DNA of 64,000 nucleotides from Chaetoderma sp. LZ-2023a (taxonomy: Eukaryota > Mollusca > Caudofoveata > Chaetodermatida > Chaetodermatidae): positions 28,721,916-28,785,915 of the forward strand of contig CM067367.1 of assembly GCA_034401795.1 (NCBI GenBank), in the 5' to 3' direction. Below, in pieces: positions 33,821-45,420 of this stretch. Both the position numbers and the translations under genes were made by a program. How positions within the stretch are numbered: the stretch's first letter is position 1; the number at the start of each line of letters is the position of its first letter. The notes under the pieces are model-generated. The model ran no database searches, was not told the origin of the DNA, and saw only the letters and a program-made list of their open reading frames with translations.

Positions 33821-35860
33821 TTGCTTATTGTATCCTTATACTTACCTTGCAGACCCGGCCCACCCCTTCATCTTGTATTGAATGCCATAAACTGGTTCAA
33901 GGACCATGTTTGTTTTATGTGCACTAAGTGTAACATTGAATATAGGTGTTTGATATGTTCAGGGTGGTCGGAGGAATTCTTTCTCTGTTTTGCCCCAAGT
34001 GAAGCGACTGGGTCTGACGTGGTGTCAGCCAGTACAAAATTAAATCGGGAACAACCTGTTTTGGATCAGGTTGGTGGTTCCAGTCCTGGGTTGGATGGAG
34101 AGGTGTCGGGACCTCCTGCATGGTTTAGACCTGCTATGCAAGGTTTCTTGCATAGCGTCCTTCCCACAATGGTGTCGGCGCTCATCCCAAAGACTGGGGC
34201 GCAGTCTTTTCCCATGTCTGGGATGGACCCTGTTCTAGGACAGGGTTCTGGTCTGGCTATCGGGGGTACCATCTCGTATGGTCTGTTTGGGCTCTGGCCC
34301 ATCGGGTTCTGCTTCTCCGTGGCTGCCTCCGTGGCTGCCTCCAGGCGGACTGTCCAGCATGGGAGGCGTTCATCATGATGGCTTCAGTGTTTCCACATCC
34401 AACGATGACCCTTCGGGGTCGGAGGATGAGAAAGCCATGAAGAAGAGATTGTTGCGGCTTGTGAAGCCACGGAAGGAGTGTATGGAGGTTGGTTCTGTCC
34501 CAGACAGGACCGGTCTCCTTCTGCCCGTCTTGGCATAAGCCATGACAGGCACTCTACCCGTGGTTGAGGCGGCATTGGTACCGGGCACATGTCCCATGAT
34601 GGTTGGCTTACCAACGGCCATGGCGGCGGGTGCTGCTGGCCAGCCATGGGACATACCTATCACGCTTGAACCAGCAGTTAGACATGGTGTGCCTATAGCG
34701 GCCGTGTCCGGCCCTGGATCCAAAACCATCACAGTTCCACACGGTTTTCTCTGCAGGCCATCTCCTTGGAATGGTTTGGCCTAGGGGTGGCGGTGGAACC
34801 ATATGATACTAGTGGCTATGGTTTTCCAACAGTGGCTCTCTGCTGGGAGGCTATTGTTGGTAGGCCTGTGAATGCATCAACGGGTGATCTGTTCACAAAT
34901 GTGTCCGCTTCAGAGACAGACTGGGTCGATGCCTTGGCTTGGCTAACCAAGGAGGTGGTAGCAGCCAACTCTGTGGAGGAGACACCCCGTCCGTTGGTGG
35001 CAGTCATATAGACAGGGGTCTTGCCCTTGGGCCAGGTCCAGGGCATTGGCTTGGGCCTGAAGTTTAGAGAGTTACTGGATGCAGTTTATACTAAGCAATT
35101 CTCCGCCAACGGCCAACTCCCTGCGTGCCACATTCCAAAGGTGGAATATGACAGTTATGGCTCTGTCCCAACGGTCAAAGAGGATGATTATTGGGTGATG
35201 GGTGTCATGAGCTCTGCGGTGAGTGGTCCCACTCAATTGCTTGTAGATAGGAGCCAGGCTTCTATGGAGAAAGACCTATCACTTTGTTATGAGGGTGTGC
35301 GGGTGGCTATAAATGTCGTCAACCACTCTTATCGCCTGCTTCAGTCAGTGTGGAATGAAACGGGGCAGGCCACCCATTGCCGCCAGCAGCGGTAGCGTCC
35401 GTCAATGACGGCCTGGTGTGGTCAATGGACGCACATGCCCGGGTGCAAGTGAGAGTGACTAAGTCATGGAGGCAGATGGTCATTGACCATGTGCGTCTGG
35501 TTGTGGTCGTCAGGGGCAGGTTGCTTGGAACCCCCCTGAACGAATCCAGTATCTTTGGTGGCCAAGCTCGGAACATCTTAAAGGGCTCTGCCAACATTAC
35601 ACAAAGTCGACTAGCGGTTAATATGCAGCTAGAGCTAGTGGGGCAGTCTTCAGAAAAGCACAAGAAGAGGAGCAAGGGTAATGTTCCGTTTTCTTCTACT
35701 GTGAGCATTGGGTCTTCCTTGCATCATAAGGCAAAGAAGGTCAGGAAGACTAAGGTGCCCCCCTATGCCCTCGTGGCGACCCTGAACGCCCTAGAGGCGG
35801 GAATGGTAGGGGGCCTCCAAGGGTGGAAAGAATGGGACGAAGCGTACCTGACGGTATGAT
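33821..35860 (+). pseudogene. DIRS-like gag region, degenerate
   Basis: Reads across three frames with stops. The N-terminal part has a zinc-binding-like cluster CTKCNIEYRCLICSGW (33926-33973; Cys residues 34, 37, 43, 46 from 33821), as seen in gag-like proteins of DIRS/Ngaro elements. A Gly/Pro-rich linker and SGSEDEKAMKKRLLRLV follow, then a longer conserved-looking segment (VALCWEAIVGRP ... CHIPKVEYDSYGSVP ... SYRLLQSVWNETG) and a basic C-terminal part (SSEKHKKRSKG). It would package the element RNA. Confidence 0.65.
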
Positions 35861-36153
35861 AGCTCACTTCACATCCACCTGGACCACACCTGTGTGACAA
35901 GAACAGTGGGGCCAGTCGGAGCTTGCAGGCCTAGGCCAAATTGGCTCTATCGCTCCTTTGTCAAGAAGGAGGGGGGGGGGCGGACCACGAGCCAACCGCT
36001 ATCCATGGACGTCAATTCACCTATTGTGGGTGTAGCAGGCTCATGCGTTTCGCCGAGGCCTGGTAAGATGTGAGGTCAGACAGCCTGGTGCTGGGATGGA
36101 TATCCTAGGGTTATATACCAGAGTGGTAGGATTTCCCACCACAAAACCTGTCA

Positions 36154-37600
36154 TTGGCACATGTCTGGACTACCATACCAAGGGAACCAGACAAATTAGA
36201 AGCCATTCAAAACGAAGTGACAGGCTTGCTTCTGAAGGGCGCAATAAAGCCAGAAAATCAGAACACTCCAGGATTCTATTCAAACATGTTCCCTGTTCCC
36301 AAGAAGGTAGGAGGTGGAGATACATACTCAATCCCAGACCATTGAATTGCTTCATCCATACACCTCGTTTCCAGATGGAAACAACGAGGCCAGTAATAGC
36401 GGTGTGGAGGAAAGGAATGTGGTGTGTGTCTAGCCATCTGAAAGATGCATACATTCCAATGACGGAAAGCTTTCACAGACATCTACGATTCGCATTCCAG
36501 AATCGCGTCTGGGAGTTTGTTGTACTTCCATTTGGCCTGTCGATAGCCCATTGGTCTTTATGAGAGTGGCCCTAGCGGTGACATCATTTCTCAGGAAAGA
36601 GAACGTGGTGCTTCACACCTACATAGAAGACTGGCTTATCAAGGCAGATACTTTTCTGACTCTGAAATTGCTTACAGAGCTAGGATGGATAGTGAACAAG
36701 GAGAAATCCGAATTGACACCAGCTCAACATTTCGTCTATTTGCGATTCGTTCTATAGAAAGGCATGCTATGCTCATCAGAGTCCAGATTGGATTCTCTTA
36801 AAGCCATTCCCAAGAGCATTCGAGTGGGAAACCACATTCAGGCGATGAAGTTTCTTCAGATGCTGAGCATGATGGTCTCCATGGACCAAGTTATTCCATG
36901 CGCTACTCTAATGAGAAGACATATCCAGTTGTATCTGATGCCTCTGGAAACAGAAGACAGACGTTCTATCCAAACCGATACTAGAGATGATGGCAGTAGA
37001 ACTGGCACTGGAGAGGTTCCTTCCAGAGATCAGGTAATATTGATATGGTCGGACAATCCGATAGTAGTATCATACATAAATCGCCAAGGCAGGACCAAGT
37101 CTCCAACACTATACATGAAAGAACTTGATTCAATGGTACAGGAATTACTCAGTTGTTTTGAAAGCAGCTCACATTCCTGGCGGTTTGAACATTCTGGCAG
37201 ACGCTTTGTCTCGCAGACAGAGAATTCTGCCAACAGAATGGTCTCTCAACCCTCCAGTTCTACAATGGGTTTTCGAGCATTGGGGTAAACCAAACGTGGA
37301 CTTGTTCGCCACAAAGGAAAATGCTCAAATCATGACTTATGTCTCGCCGATTCCAGATCCAAATGTCATCGATGCATACCCTCTAGCCATAAGCTGGAAG
37401 GAGATGCACGCATATGCGTACCCATCCACCATCATTCTCTCGAAGGCGCTGGGGAAGATCCGAGAAGGACCATGCCTGGTCCTGCTGATAGCGCCATTTT
37501 GGCTCAGTAGGGCATAGTTCACGGAGCTTCTGGAGCTATTGGTGGACAATCCAGTCCAGCTGCCAGAGATTCTGAACATAATCTCTCAGGCCAAGGGCCC
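36154..37600 (+). pseudogene. DIRS-like reverse transcriptase / RNase H, broken
   Basis: Fingers: LEAIQNEVTGLLLKGAI and GFYSNMFPVPKK. A frame change follows near 36310, then LNPRPLNCFIHTPRFQMET, HLKDAY (first catalytic Asp), VVLPFGLS. Another frame change leads to RVALAVTSFLRKENVVLHTY. The active-site box reads YIED at 36620-36631 where YIDD is usual. RNase H remains as WSDNPIVVSYINRQG and AAHIPGGLNILADALSRR (about 37040-37215). The tail domain typical of DIRS polyproteins follows (NVDLFATKENAQ ... VLLIAPFW). At least three frame changes and several stops make it inactive. Confidence 0.85.
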
Positions 37601-37639
37601 TTAACTACACGAGCGGCCCGAAATGTTCAAATTGACTGT

Positions 37640-38608
37640 GTGGATGTTATCAAGCAACGTTCCATGTCAGAGGGCTTTTCTCAAAAAGCTGTGAATTTCA
37701 TTGCAGCTGCGAGATTGAGTTCAACTTTCAAGTCATATAACAACAAGGTTAACAAATTTGCAGAATGGTGTAATACAAAGGGTATCAATCCCTTTCAAAC
37801 ATCTGGTCAGCAAATAGCAGACTTTGTCTGTGAGCTATTCCATAGTGGTGTAGATCCCGTCCCGGTTGCTGGACACAAGTCAGCTTTGGCATCTGTTATC
37901 CCTTGTCTAGCCAACAGGGATAGTCCAGAGGTTGCCCAGTTAAACGTGATGGTGAAAGGAATGAGTAATCTCCGACCGAGACAACCGGAAGTCATTCCAG
38001 GCTGGAGTCTATCTTTGCTGCTTAATGTGCTAAGCAAGCATCCATTCGAACCGTTGGGTTCGGTTAGCCTAAAGAATTTGGCTCTGAAGGCAGTTTTTCT
38101 ACTGGCAGCTTCCTCAACCAGAAGGCGCAGTGAGATCCATGCGTTTTCGGCAGGTCTGCGACTGCTCCCAAGAGCAGAATTCCTTTCATAGACTCAGTCT
38201 TAGAAATATCCTGGCAAACCGATCTTTCTGCCGAAGTTAACTCGGTATGATCATGATGCCAGTGCCTGGTGCCCAGTCCGTGCTTTCACTAAATACAAAA
38301 AAACAAATGGACTCGTTATGGTCAGATGATAAGCATCTATGGATCTGCCATAAAAATCCTTATGGCGCAGCATCCATGGATACTATATTTCGTTGGGTAG
38401 TCGAATGCATTCAGACTCCCCACGAAATCGCGACTGGGCACCATAGGCAATGTACCATGGCCCATGATGTTAGGGGACTAGCCGCCTCTACAGCCCTTTA
38501 TAATGGTGTCTTTTTTTGGAAGACGCCATGGCAGTTGCACAATGGCACTATGAATCCTCATTCACAGACCACTACATGACGGATATGTCGGACTCGGCTA
38601 ATCCTTAG
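37640..38608 (+). pseudogene. DIRS-like tyrosine recombinase, two frameshifts
   Basis: Integrase of the element, replacing the DDE integrase of LTR retrotransposons. Core-binding part: SSTFKSYNNKVNKFAEWC and GINPFQTSGQQIADFVCELF. Catalytic residues recognisable: Arg in STRRRSEIHAF (about 38115-38145), His-x-x-Arg in MAHDVRGLAAS (about 38459-38490), and Tyr in FTDHYMTDM (TAC at 38573-38575). The frame shifts between about 38145 and 38250 and again near 38512. The last frame stops at 38606-38608. Length of about 320 codons is normal for the family. Confidence 0.88.
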
Positions 38609-38727
38609 CAGTTAATGTCAAACTATTTAGACCACACTGTTCTGTTGCCAATCAGTAGCTTCATTGCTTCATTAGACATATTACATGCGTGGTCAGCGAA
38701 AGGAGGACAACCATACAAGGCTTCGGG

Positions 38728-38800
38728 CGGGTACCTGGTTTCAGGAATCGGTAGAGTCTGATAAAGTCTAAGTACAGAAATGCAAATACTTCAGATACGA
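38728..38800 (+). repeat. Direct-repeat block of the DIRS-like element
   Basis: GGGTACCTGGTTTCAGGAAT ... GATAAAGTCTAA recurs at 39366-39410, and the following ACAGAAATGCAAATACTTC recurs at 39686-39704. DIRS-type elements carry internal copies of their end sequences needed for circle formation; this is a candidate, now rearranged. Confidence 0.6.
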
Positions 38801-39165
38801 GCCATGGTGACGGTTGCTGCGGTGCGTCTGAAATCCAATTTTCAAAAGGTAATCCATGTTTGACTGCTTATTGTATTCTGTTTATATATCATGTCATTCA
38901 TTTAATATACTCATGCTCATTCCCAGGCTATTATGTGCGAAGTGGTGTTAACCCACTTGTCACGTTTGTGTTTCAGGAAAGATTTCATATTCACTAGTCT
39001 TCTTTCCCCCTTGCCGGGTGGGGGTGGGGTGGGGTGGGGGGCAGTTATGCGAATGCGGGTCTGTCAGGTCTTGATGGTCTGCTTTAGAAAAATTTTCTCT
39101 AGGGCACTTAAGTCATTTCTGGCTTGCCCCATCCAAACAGGTTACTGATCAAATCTGGTGTTATC

Positions 39166-39263
39166 AATAAGTAATGTAATGGTAAGTAGTGATCGATGGA
39201 AAACGAAGGAAATTTCAATTTCCCTTTCTCTGAGATCTAACAATACATACCATTACATTACTT
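39166..39263. repeat. Small inverted repeat with DIRS-end sequence
   Basis: AAGTAATGTAATGGTAAGTA at the left and ACATACCATTACATTACTT at the right face each other. The left arm also matches 39451-39475 directly. Confidence 0.6.
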
Positions 39264-39364
39264 CCTGCCTCCCAGCCCCACGGAGGCACGCCATGTGACA
39301 TTCACTCCTGCTTTAGCTATGTTAACGAGTGAGGCTTCAAGCTAACGGGTATCCGATTGTTCGG

Positions 39365-39488
39365 ACGGGTACCTGGTTTCAGGAATCGGTAGAGTCTGAT
39401 AAAGTCTAAATAGCATTAGACCACAATCAACAAGTTGATTGCTATCAATAAGTAATTTAATGGTAAGTATTGATAGATCGCGGAGAAA
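39365..39488 (-). repeat. Right inverted repeat of the DIRS-like element
   Basis: Reverse complement of 28391-28512; contains AAGTAATTTAATGGTAAGTA. Together the two would bound an 11.1 kb composite (28391-39488) that includes family F copy 2. Confidence 0.6.
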
Positions 39489-39900
39489 CGGAAATTGAAA
39501 TTTCCTTCAATCAGATCGTATAAGACTATTCCACTAAATTATATTAATAATGGCAGCAAATGTTTTAATCGATAGAATGATTCAAGGAGCCTCCAACAAG
39601 ATAAATGCCACGGAAATAACTATTTGTCTATGGTTCCTTGACACATCCGAGCTTGGATTATTCTCTGAGAATCTCTTGGTATTTTACAGAAATGCAAATA
39701 CTTCAGATCGGAGTTTATCCTAATTGTATTTGTATCAAGGGAGCAATGCAATAGATGTTTCAATGCGCACAATCGTCTAATAATTACACAAGAAATTGTC
39801 AAAGGAAATCCTTGCACAACAGTGAGGGCAGCGGATGTGGCCATGGTAGAATATGCATCATTTTAACCGTACCGCTGCAACTAGCAAAATCTCAAGACTT
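39489..39900. other. Unassigned sequence
   Basis: Contains the second ACAGAAATGCAAATACTTC block at 39686. No gene. Confidence 0.4.
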
Positions 39901-39901
39901 A

Positions 39902-39989
39902 CTAAATATTTTGAAAACAATTTGACTGAAAATAGTTGGTGGCTAAGCCACCAACCACTTTCAGTCAAATTGTTTTCATAATATTTAGC
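39902..39989. repeat. Stand-alone hairpin, B-type
   Basis: Near-perfect 88 bp palindrome: CTAAATATTTTGAAAAC ... AGTTGGTGGCTAAGCCACCAACC ... AATATTTAG is the overall pattern. Outer arms resemble HC hairpins, but about ten positions differ in both arms in a pairing-preserving way. No HC flanks. Confidence 0.85.
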
Positions 39990-40613
39990 GGGTTCAGGGA
40001 TATAATCATTGGAATATATAGTCTGCAAAAACTCGGCAGTCAGACGGTTAACGCCAGCTCGTACACTTAAACATTTTCATTGCATTTACTACACTACATT
40101 AACGATATGTTGCAGTAATCCTGTTGATTATTCTTAAATAATTTGATTGAATGTTTGTGTTTCAGTCAGCAACATCTTTTAGTTAAATTTTATTGAGTAT
40201 TTTCAAATTTAAATTTTAGATTATTTTCAAAATATAGACTTGAATGGCTAGCAATATCTCATATCAATCCCTTAGCAAGATAATGGTTAATCGGTAAATG
40301 GCTTGCCATCAATGCTGCTCAATATCTCAACCTACCAGACCTCGTCCCCCTCGTGTCATGCTCAATAGTAGGATTGTTTTCAAAATGGACACTTATATGG
40401 CTTCTAATATCTCATCATATCAATCCCATAACATGAAACGTATTAATGGGCAAATATTTTACAACTATATATTTTACAACTATATATTTTACAACTATTG
40501 ATCCTATGCATTCGGATATGCATCTGTGACCATAACTTAATACATTGTATCTTTCCATCTATCCTGCTGTTTTATAGCTATGTTGACTACGGACAGCATA
40601 CTGTATGGTTTTT
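39990..40613. other. Unassigned sequence with old hairpin traces
   Basis: ATTTGATTGAATGTTTGTG and GTTAAATTTTATTGAG near 40135-40210 recall decayed hairpin arms. A 15 bp unit ATATTTTACAACTAT is repeated three times at 40454-40498. No gene. Confidence 0.45.
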
Positions 40614-41720
40614 AGCTCACCTGGCCCTTCAGTGGGTTTATGCCATGGCGACCTTCCGTCGTCCATCTGTAGTCCGTCGTCCGTCCAACTTTTGCTTTTA
40701 AACACTACTCCTCATTAACCACTTGGCCGATTTCAACCAAATTTGGCTGGACGAATCCTATGGTCGTAGGCTCCAGAATTTCCATTAGGAATTGTGATTC
40801 ATCAATTTTTTGTGGTGAAAATCTTAGATTTTATGACAAATATGCCATAAATGGTCAAATTGCTTCTTCTCCTTACCATTCTGAGCGATTTCAACCAAAT
40901 TTTGCTGAAAGGATCCTGTGGTGATGGGCTCCAGAATTTCCATTCGAAATTTGTTTTCATCAATTTTTTGGGTGAAAATCTTAGATTTTATTAAAAATGT
41001 ACCAGAATTTGTCAAATTGCTTCTTCGCCATACCATTCTGATTGATTTCAACCAAAGTTGGCTGAAAGGATCCCTTCAGGATGGGCTATAGAACTCCCAT
41101 ACAGAATTTTGATTCGTCCAATTTTTGGGTGAAAATCTTAGATTTTGTGAATAATTTATCGGAAATGGTCAAAATGCTACTCCTCCATAGCTGCTTGACA
41201 CATTTCAACCAAATTTGTTTAGTTGTAGTCTATCGTGATAGGCTCCAGAACTTCCACAAAGAATTTTGATTCATCAATTTTTGGGGGTGAAAATCTTTGA
41301 TTTTATGACGAATTTACTGGAAATTGTCAAATTACATTTTCTCCTTAACAGCTTGATCGATTGCAACCAGATTTGGCTGGAAGGATCCTATCTTAATACC
41401 TTTTAGTATTTTTATTTAGAATTTTGATTCATCAAATTTTGGGGGTGAAAATGTTAGATTTTATTAAGTTTTACCAGAAATTGTCAAATAGCATCTTCTC
41501 CTTACCATTTCGACCAATTCTAAACAAATTTGGCTGAAAGGATTCGATAGTGATGGGCTCTAGAACTTCTATTCAAAATTTTGATTTATATAATTTTTGG
41601 GTGAAAATGGTAGATTTTATGAAAGGTTTACCTTTACAGCTTGACTGATTTCAAGCAGATTTAACTTGAAAGACCATATGGTGGTATATGTAAAAAGTTT
41701 TCGGTGAAAGTCTTAATTTT
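40614..41720 (+). mobile_element. Array element P2, ~7 units of ~157 bp
   Basis: Head AGCTCACCTGGCCCTTCAG ... TTATGCCATGGCGACC, then about seven diverged units (TTTCAACCAAATTTGGCTG near 40731, 40890, 41045, 41205 and on). It ends where the next head begins, with no 3' cap of its own. Non-coding. Confidence 0.75.
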
Positions 41721-43049
41721 AGCTCGCCTGCACTGATGGGCCAAGAGAGTTTATACCATGGCGACCGTCCATCCATCGTCTGTTCATTGTCTATCCATCG
41801 TCCGTCAACTTTTGCTTTAAAACACTACTCCCCATTAACCACTCGGCCGATTTCAACCAAATTTGGCTGGAATGGGCCTATACCCGGACGCTCCAGAATT
41901 ACCATTCTGAGTTTTGATTCATCAATTTCTGAAAAACTTAGATTTTATTTTAAATGTACCGGAAATTGTCAAATTGCTTATTCTCCTTACCATTCTGAGA
42001 GATTTCAACCAAATTTGGCTGAAAGGATCCTGCGGTGATGGGATCCAGAATTTCCATTCGGAATTTTGATTCAACAATGTTTTGGGTGAAAATCTGAGAT
42101 TTTATGAAAAATTGTCAAATTACTTCTCTTTACCGTTCTGAGCGATTTCAACCAAATTTGGCTGAAAGGGCCCAATCGTCGTAGGCTTCAGAACTTCCAT
42201 TCGGCATTTTGATTCATCAATTTTTTGGGTGAAAATCTTAGATTTTATGAAAAATGTACCGGAAATTGTCAAAATGCTTCTTACCATTCTGAACGATTTC
42301 AACCAAATTTGGGTGAAAAGACCCTATTGTCGTGGGCTCGAGGACATCCATTCTGAATCTTGATTCATCAATTTTTTGGGTGAAAATCTAAGATTTTATG
42401 AAAACTGTACCGGAAATTTACAAATTGCTTCTTCTCCTTACCATACTGAGCGATTTCAACCAAATTTGGCGGAAAAGATCCTGTCGTGATGAGCTCTAGA
42501 ATTTGCATACAGAATTTGGATTCATCAATTTTTTGGGATGCAATCTTAGATTTTATTTTAAATGTACTGGAAATTGTCAAATTGCTTCTTCTCCTTACCA
42601 TCTTGACAGGTTTTAGACAAATTAGGCTGAAAGGATCCTATGGCCATAGGCTCTAGAATTTCCATTCAGAATTTTGATTCATCAATTTTTTACGTGAAAA
42701 TCTGAGATTTTATGAAGAATGTACCGGAAATTGTCAAATTGCTACTCCCCCTTAGCTGCTTGATATTTCAACCAAATTTCACTAATGGATTCTATGGCGG
42801 TAGGTTCTAGTTACAAATTTACCGGAAATTGTCAAATTGCTTCTTCTTCTTCTTACTACTTTGAGCAATTTGAACCAGACTTGGCTAAAATGATCCTATG
42901 ATCATAGCCGGCAGAATTTCCATTCAGAATTTTGATTGGTAGATTTTTCCCATGAAATATTTTTTTCAATCTTGTAGCGAATAATGTGTATTTAAATGCA
43001 AATGCTAATGGCCCAGGTGAGCGTCACTGGCCCTTGGGCCTCTTGTTTG
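41721..43049 (+). mobile_element. Array element P3, complete
   Basis: Head AGCTCGCCTGCACTGATGG; about eight ~155 bp units; 3' cap GGCCCAGGTGAGCGTCACTG ... GGCCTCTTGTTT. GCTCACCTGG at the head and CCAGGTGAGC at the cap form a subterminal inverted repeat. No protein coding. Confidence 0.75.
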
Positions 43050-43099
43050 TTTATGCAATAAATTGAAAATGAATGGTGTGTATTATATGCTTACATGTT

Positions 43100-43474
43100 C
43101 AATGAAGGAATACAGTTTTAGCTATGCCCTGCCCATCTCTAGCTAAGATTCGCCAACACTTCATTCGTGTTGGGATCGATCGATTCCTGAACTCTCTGAC
43201 TATCAATTTCCTGTAAACTATATGGGTAAGCTGTTGAATATTTTGAAACTAATTTGACCGAGTGCGGTAACACCACCCGGGCAAATTAGTTTCAAAAATT
43301 CAACAAAGTGTATTAAATACAATTCGTAGAATAACACTTAGTCGGTCATCAATTAAGCCATTTATGACGAACCTATCTACGTCATTCAGAACGTAAATGA
43401 TTATGACGTCATTCTACACGTTATGTAGTTGACTATGACGTCATATAATTAATGGATAAACTGGAAAGGGCATT
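43100..43474 (+). mobile_element. HC element, subfamily I
   Basis: TTTTAGCTATGCCCTGCCC block; hairpin 43231-43305 with reduced apex; CRE tract with two TGACGTCA octamers; terminus AACTGGAAAGGGC. Confidence 0.8.
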
Positions 43475-43508
43475 ACTGAAATCACCGGCCATGGACCTTT
43501 TCATTAAT

Positions 43509-44783
43509 AGCTCACCTGGCCCTAAGGGCCAAGTGAGTTTATGCCGTGGTAACCGTCGTCCGTCCGTCTGTCATCCGTCAACTTTTGCTTTAAAACGCTA
43601 CTCCTCCTTAACCAATAGATAGATTTTAACCAAGTTTGGGTCAACGGATCCTATTGGGCTTGGCTCTAGAACTTACATTCAGAATTTTTATTCGTCAATT
43701 TTTTTGCTCAAAATCTTAGATTTTATTAAATATTTACCGGAAATAGTCCAAATGCCTCTTCTCCTTACCATTCTGAGCGATTTCAACCAAATCTGGCTGA
43801 AATGACCCTATGGTCGTAGGCTCCAGAACTTCCATTCGGGATTTTGATTCATCAATTTTTGGGGTGAAAATCTGAGATTTTATTAAGAATGTAGCGGAGA
43901 TTGTCAAAATGCTTCTTTTCCTTACCATTCTGAGCTTTTTCAACCAAATTTGGTACCGGGAATTGTCAAAATGTTTCTTCTCCTTAACATTCTGAGCGAT
44001 TTCAACCAAACTTAGCTGAAAAGACCATATGGTCGTAGGCTCCAGAACTTCCATTCGGAATTTTGATTTATCAATTTGTTTGGTGAAAATATTAGATTTT
44101 ATTAAAAATGTACCTGAAATTGTCAAATTGCTTCTTACCATTCTGAGCGATTTCAACCAAATTTGGCGGAAGGATCCTGTGGTGATGGGCTCTCGAATGT
44201 CCATACGGAATTTTGATTCATCAATTTTTGGGGGTGAAATCTTAGATTTTATTTACTGGAAATTGTCAAATTGCTACTCCTTACGATCTTGACGGGGTTT
44301 AACCAAATTAGGCTGAAAGGATGCTATAGCCATAGGCTCTATAAATACCATTCAGAATTTTGATTCATCAATTTTTTGGGTGAAAATCTTAGATTTTATG
44401 AAAAATGTACCAGAAATTGTCAAATTGCTACTCCTCCTTGGCTGCTTGGCATATTTCAACCAAATTTCATTAATAGATTCTATGGTGGAAGGCTCTAGGA
44501 AATCTATTCAGAATATTGATTGATCAATTTTTTTTGCCTGAAAATCTTCGATTTTGTGAAAAATTTACAAGAAATTGTCAAAGCGCTGCTTCTCCTTAGT
44601 TGCTTGTCAACCAAATTTAACTAGTGACCCTATCAAGGTAGACTAGAATTTCTATTCAGAATTTTGATTGGTCAATTTTTTGGATGGGCATCTTGGATTT
44701 TCCGAAAATTATCCATCATATCTATTTAAATGCAAATGGTTCAAATGCTAATGTTCCAGGCGAGCCCCACAGGCCTCTTGTTT
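43509..44783 (+). mobile_element. Array element P4, complete and nested
   Basis: Head AGCTCACCTGGCCCTAAGGG folds on itself (CTCACCTGGCCC / GGGCCAAGTGAG). About eight ~150 bp units; cap TCCAGGCGAGC ... GGCCTCTTGTTT. It sits inside the left terminus of an HC element, so both ends are defined to within a few bases and no obvious target duplication is seen. Confidence 0.8.
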
Positions 44784-44987
44784 GCTATGCCCCACCCATC
44801 TCTAGCTAAGCTCCACGCACACCTCGCTCGTGTTGGGATCAATCGATCTCTGAACTCTCTGACTATACAGGTAAGCTATTGAATATTTTGAAACTAATTT
44901 GGCTGGGAGCTGTTGGCAGCAACAGCGTCCAGTCAGATTAGTTTCAAAAAATTCAACAGCATGTTTATTAATGGTAGAGACATACAA

Positions 44988-45230
44988 TGGACCGTTCCAT
45001 TTTTAGCTATGCCCCGCCCATCTCTAGCTAAGCCCCACCCACACCTCGCTCGTGTTGGGATGGATCGGTCTCTGAATACCCTTACTATCAATTTCCAAAA
45101 AAACTACACAGGTAAGCTGTTGAATATTTTGAAACTAATTTGACTGGGTGATGTTGCTGCCTAAGGCAGCAACAGCGCCCAGTCAAATTAGTTTCAAAAA
45201 ATTCAACAGCATGTTTATTAACGTGTCTGG
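44988..45230 (+). mobile_element. HC element inserted in another HC element
   Basis: GGACCGTTCCATTTTTAGC, left block and intact hairpin (45117-45209, apex CTGCCTAAGGCAG), then the sequence passes to AACGTGTCTGGCCAAATAG and is lost. No CRE tract of its own. Confidence 0.75.
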
Positions 45231-45255
45231 CCAAATAGAATGATTAAATACTAAA

Positions 45256-45256
<1 letters not shown>

Positions 45257-45287
<31 letters not shown>

Positions 45288-45292
45288 CTTCT
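45257..45292. repeat. (TTC)n microsatellite
   Basis: Twelve TTC units, flanked on both sides by ACTAAATAC. Confidence 0.9.
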
Positions 45293-45420
45293 GCGTTCCA
45301 TACTAAATACTAAGTTCGTACACTTGACGGAATATTGAATGTTCATGACGGAGCTACATGTGACGTAATTAATTATGACGTCATATATGTGAGTGACAGA
45401 TCGGGTCCGTTCATTGTCAG

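Larger units (their letters stand above)
43490..45420 (+). mobile_element. HC element interrupted twice
   Basis: Terminus CATGGACCTTTTCATTA at 43490-43508, then array element P4, then GCTATGCCCCACCCATCTC (44784) and hairpin 44874-44957. After GAGACATACAAT a second HC element (44988) begins. The remaining right half (GTTCGTACACTTGACGG, CRE tract, GTGACAGATCGGGTCC) appears at 45312-45420 beyond it and a (TTC)n tract. This gives insertion order: this copy first, P4 and the second HC copy later. Confidence 0.7.
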
